A stretch of 64,000 nt of DNA, from NCBI GenBank assembly GCA_005239175.1, contig SOPS01000001.1:558001-622000 (forward strand). Reading direction: 5' to 3'. Made by a program: the position numbers and the translations under genes. This document shows positions 63,224 to 64,000 of this stretch, in pieces (the first letter of the stretch is position 1; each line of letters opens with the position of its first letter). Under the pieces are notes generated by a model. The model had not been told where the DNA came from and did no database searches. It saw only the letters and a list, made by a program, of their open reading frames with translations. This DNA is from a halophilic archaeon SHRA6. Its GTDB lineage: Archaea; Halobacteriota; Halobacteria; Halobacteriales; Haloferacaceae.

Positions 63224-64000
63224 ATGACCATAGATAATTCCTCCCGTAACCCCGACGTGGCCCACCTCCGCTGTCTCGACTGTGCGAGCACCCACCGCGA
63301 TCGCTGGCGCTGTACGTGCGGCGGCGTGCTGACCTACGACGGGTGGCCGATCGCAGACGGGCCGGCGCCCGATCCGGCGACGTTCGACGGCAGAGACGGG
63401 CTGTGGGCGTTTGATGCGTTCATTCCCGAACAGCCACACGTTACCCTCGGCGAGGGGATGACACCACTCGTCGACGCCCCCAACTGGAATGCATCGTTCA
63501 AACTGGAGTACGTCTTTCCGACAGCCAGCTTCAAAGATCGCGGTGCAACGACGATCCTCTCGCGAGCGACCGCGGTCGGTGTCGACACTGTTGTCGAGGA
63601 CTCCTCGGGGAACGCGGGCGCAGCGATCGCCACCTACGCCGCCCGTGCGGGGATCGACGCCAAAATATACGTGCCGGCGGCGGCGAAAGCCTCGAAGCTC
63701 CGGGCGATCGAACGCGCCGGCGCGACGCCCGTTCGCGTCGAGGGCACGAGACAGGCAGTCACCGACGCGTGTCTCCGGGCGGTCGAGTCAGGTGAGGCGT
63801 GGTACGCGAGCCACGCGTGGAATCCTGCGTTCCTCGCGGGCACGGCGACGATCGCCTACGAGATCGCCCTCCAGCGCGACTGGGACGCACCCGACGCCGT
63901 CGTGTTGCCACTGGGCCACGGGACGCTGTTTTTGGGTGCCTATCGAGGGTTTCACGCACTCGAACGCGCCGGGTGGATCGACGAGATGCCGAGACTGTTG
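63224..64000 (+). CDS. Threonine synthase-like PLP enzyme (partial, cut by window end)
   Basis: A PLP-dependent enzyme of fold type II, 259 codons visible with no stop before the window end. The N terminus carries an atypical Cys-rich segment (LRCLDCASTHRDRWRCTCGG), a likely zinc ribbon seen in some archaeal threonine synthases. The PLP lysine is in TASFKDRGATT and a further loop is DSSGNAGAAIATYAARAG. It lies 7 bp after the deacylase gene and is probably cotranscribed. Most likely threonine synthase; the missing C terminus prevents a firm call. Confidence 0.85.
   Translation, partial: MTIDNSSRNPDVAHLRCLDCASTHRDRWRCTCGGVLTYDGWPIADGPAPDPATFDGRDGLWAFDAFIPEQPHVTLGEGMTPLVDAPNWNASFKLEYVFPTASFKDRGATTILSRATAVGVDTVVEDSSGNAGAAIATYAARAGIDAKIYVPAAAKASKLRAIERAGATPVRVEGTRQAVTDACLRAVESGEAWYASHAWNPAFLAGTATIAYEIALQRDWDAPDAVVLPLGHGTLFLGAYRGFHALERAGWIDEMPRLL

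Overview
The window is a stretch of haloarchaeal (class Halobacteria) chromosome. Evidence: strongly acidic predicted proteins; Tat-type (RR) signal peptides running into lipoboxes; archaeal information-processing genes (PIN-domain ATPase, thermosome, ABCE1/Rli1, L40e, Sec61-beta, archaemetzincin); haloarchaeal regulators (HalX and HalOD1 domains, DUF7344 winged helix); and box A/TATA elements about 27 bp upstream of many start codons, the geometry of leaderless haloarchaeal mRNAs. GC is high. The palindrome CGATCG is hugely over-represented and CTAG is rare. No genus is claimed.

Layout. 1-6.1 kb: end of an acidic protein, two MFS transporters around a DoxX-like protein, an orphan N4-cytosine methyltransferase of the CTAG type (zim) and an HTTM/gamma-carboxylase-like membrane protein. 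6.3-9.0 kb: a CPBP protease, an exported DUF4097 lipoprotein and a second CPBP protease. 9.0-13.8 kb: small membrane proteins, a HalX response regulator, M32 carboxypeptidase and M20 peptidase. 13.8-21.6 kb: katG (compositionally foreign), PIN-ATPase with KH domain, PQQ-repeat lipoprotein, HtpX and citrate synthase. 21.8-25 kb: soluble chemotaxis transducer and MATE exporter. 25-28 kb: ilvA, an orphan AbrB antitoxin, ridA, tRNA-Ser(GGA) and a duplicated tRNA tail that looks like the scar of a lost or miniature element.

28-34 kb: ArsN2-like acetyltransferase, UspA, cupin, two small conserved proteins, thermosome, a DUF433/DUF5615 toxin-antitoxin pair and an alanine dehydrogenase-type enzyme. 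36-41 kb: leuS and a stress cluster in which two Hsp20 genes flank a winged-helix protein and a HalOD1 protein. 41-47 kb: pheA; hisE-pdxT; secG; then a redox-flavoured group (thioredoxin, L40e, metallo-beta-lactamase fold, DsrE, disulfide reductase with a His/Asp tail). 47-53 kb: DUF5786-DUF99, VOC dioxygenase divergent from family 4 UDG, and a phnDCE-type ABC transporter. 53-64 kb: hisH, npdG, HAD phosphatase, UPF0146, archaemetzincin, acyl-CoA dehydrogenase, ABCE1 with an EMC6-like protein, a small winged-helix regulator, aspartoacylase-type deacylase and the start of a threonine synthase-like gene cut by the window end.

Most genes are chromosomal housekeeping functions. The unusual signals are in the DNA: (i) CGATCG saturation, absent from katG and the toxin-antitoxin pair; (ii) short tandem duplications (8-27 bp) at stop codons or promoters, the most striking being five 22-bp units between hisH and npdG; (iii) the tRNA-Ser scar; (iv) inverted repeats and TATA boxes in AT-rich gaps. 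I found no CRISPR array, rRNA or intact insertion sequence. Among the genes, the least described arrangements are the CPBP/DUF4097/CPBP cassette and the Hsp20/DUF7344/HalOD1/Hsp20 cluster.
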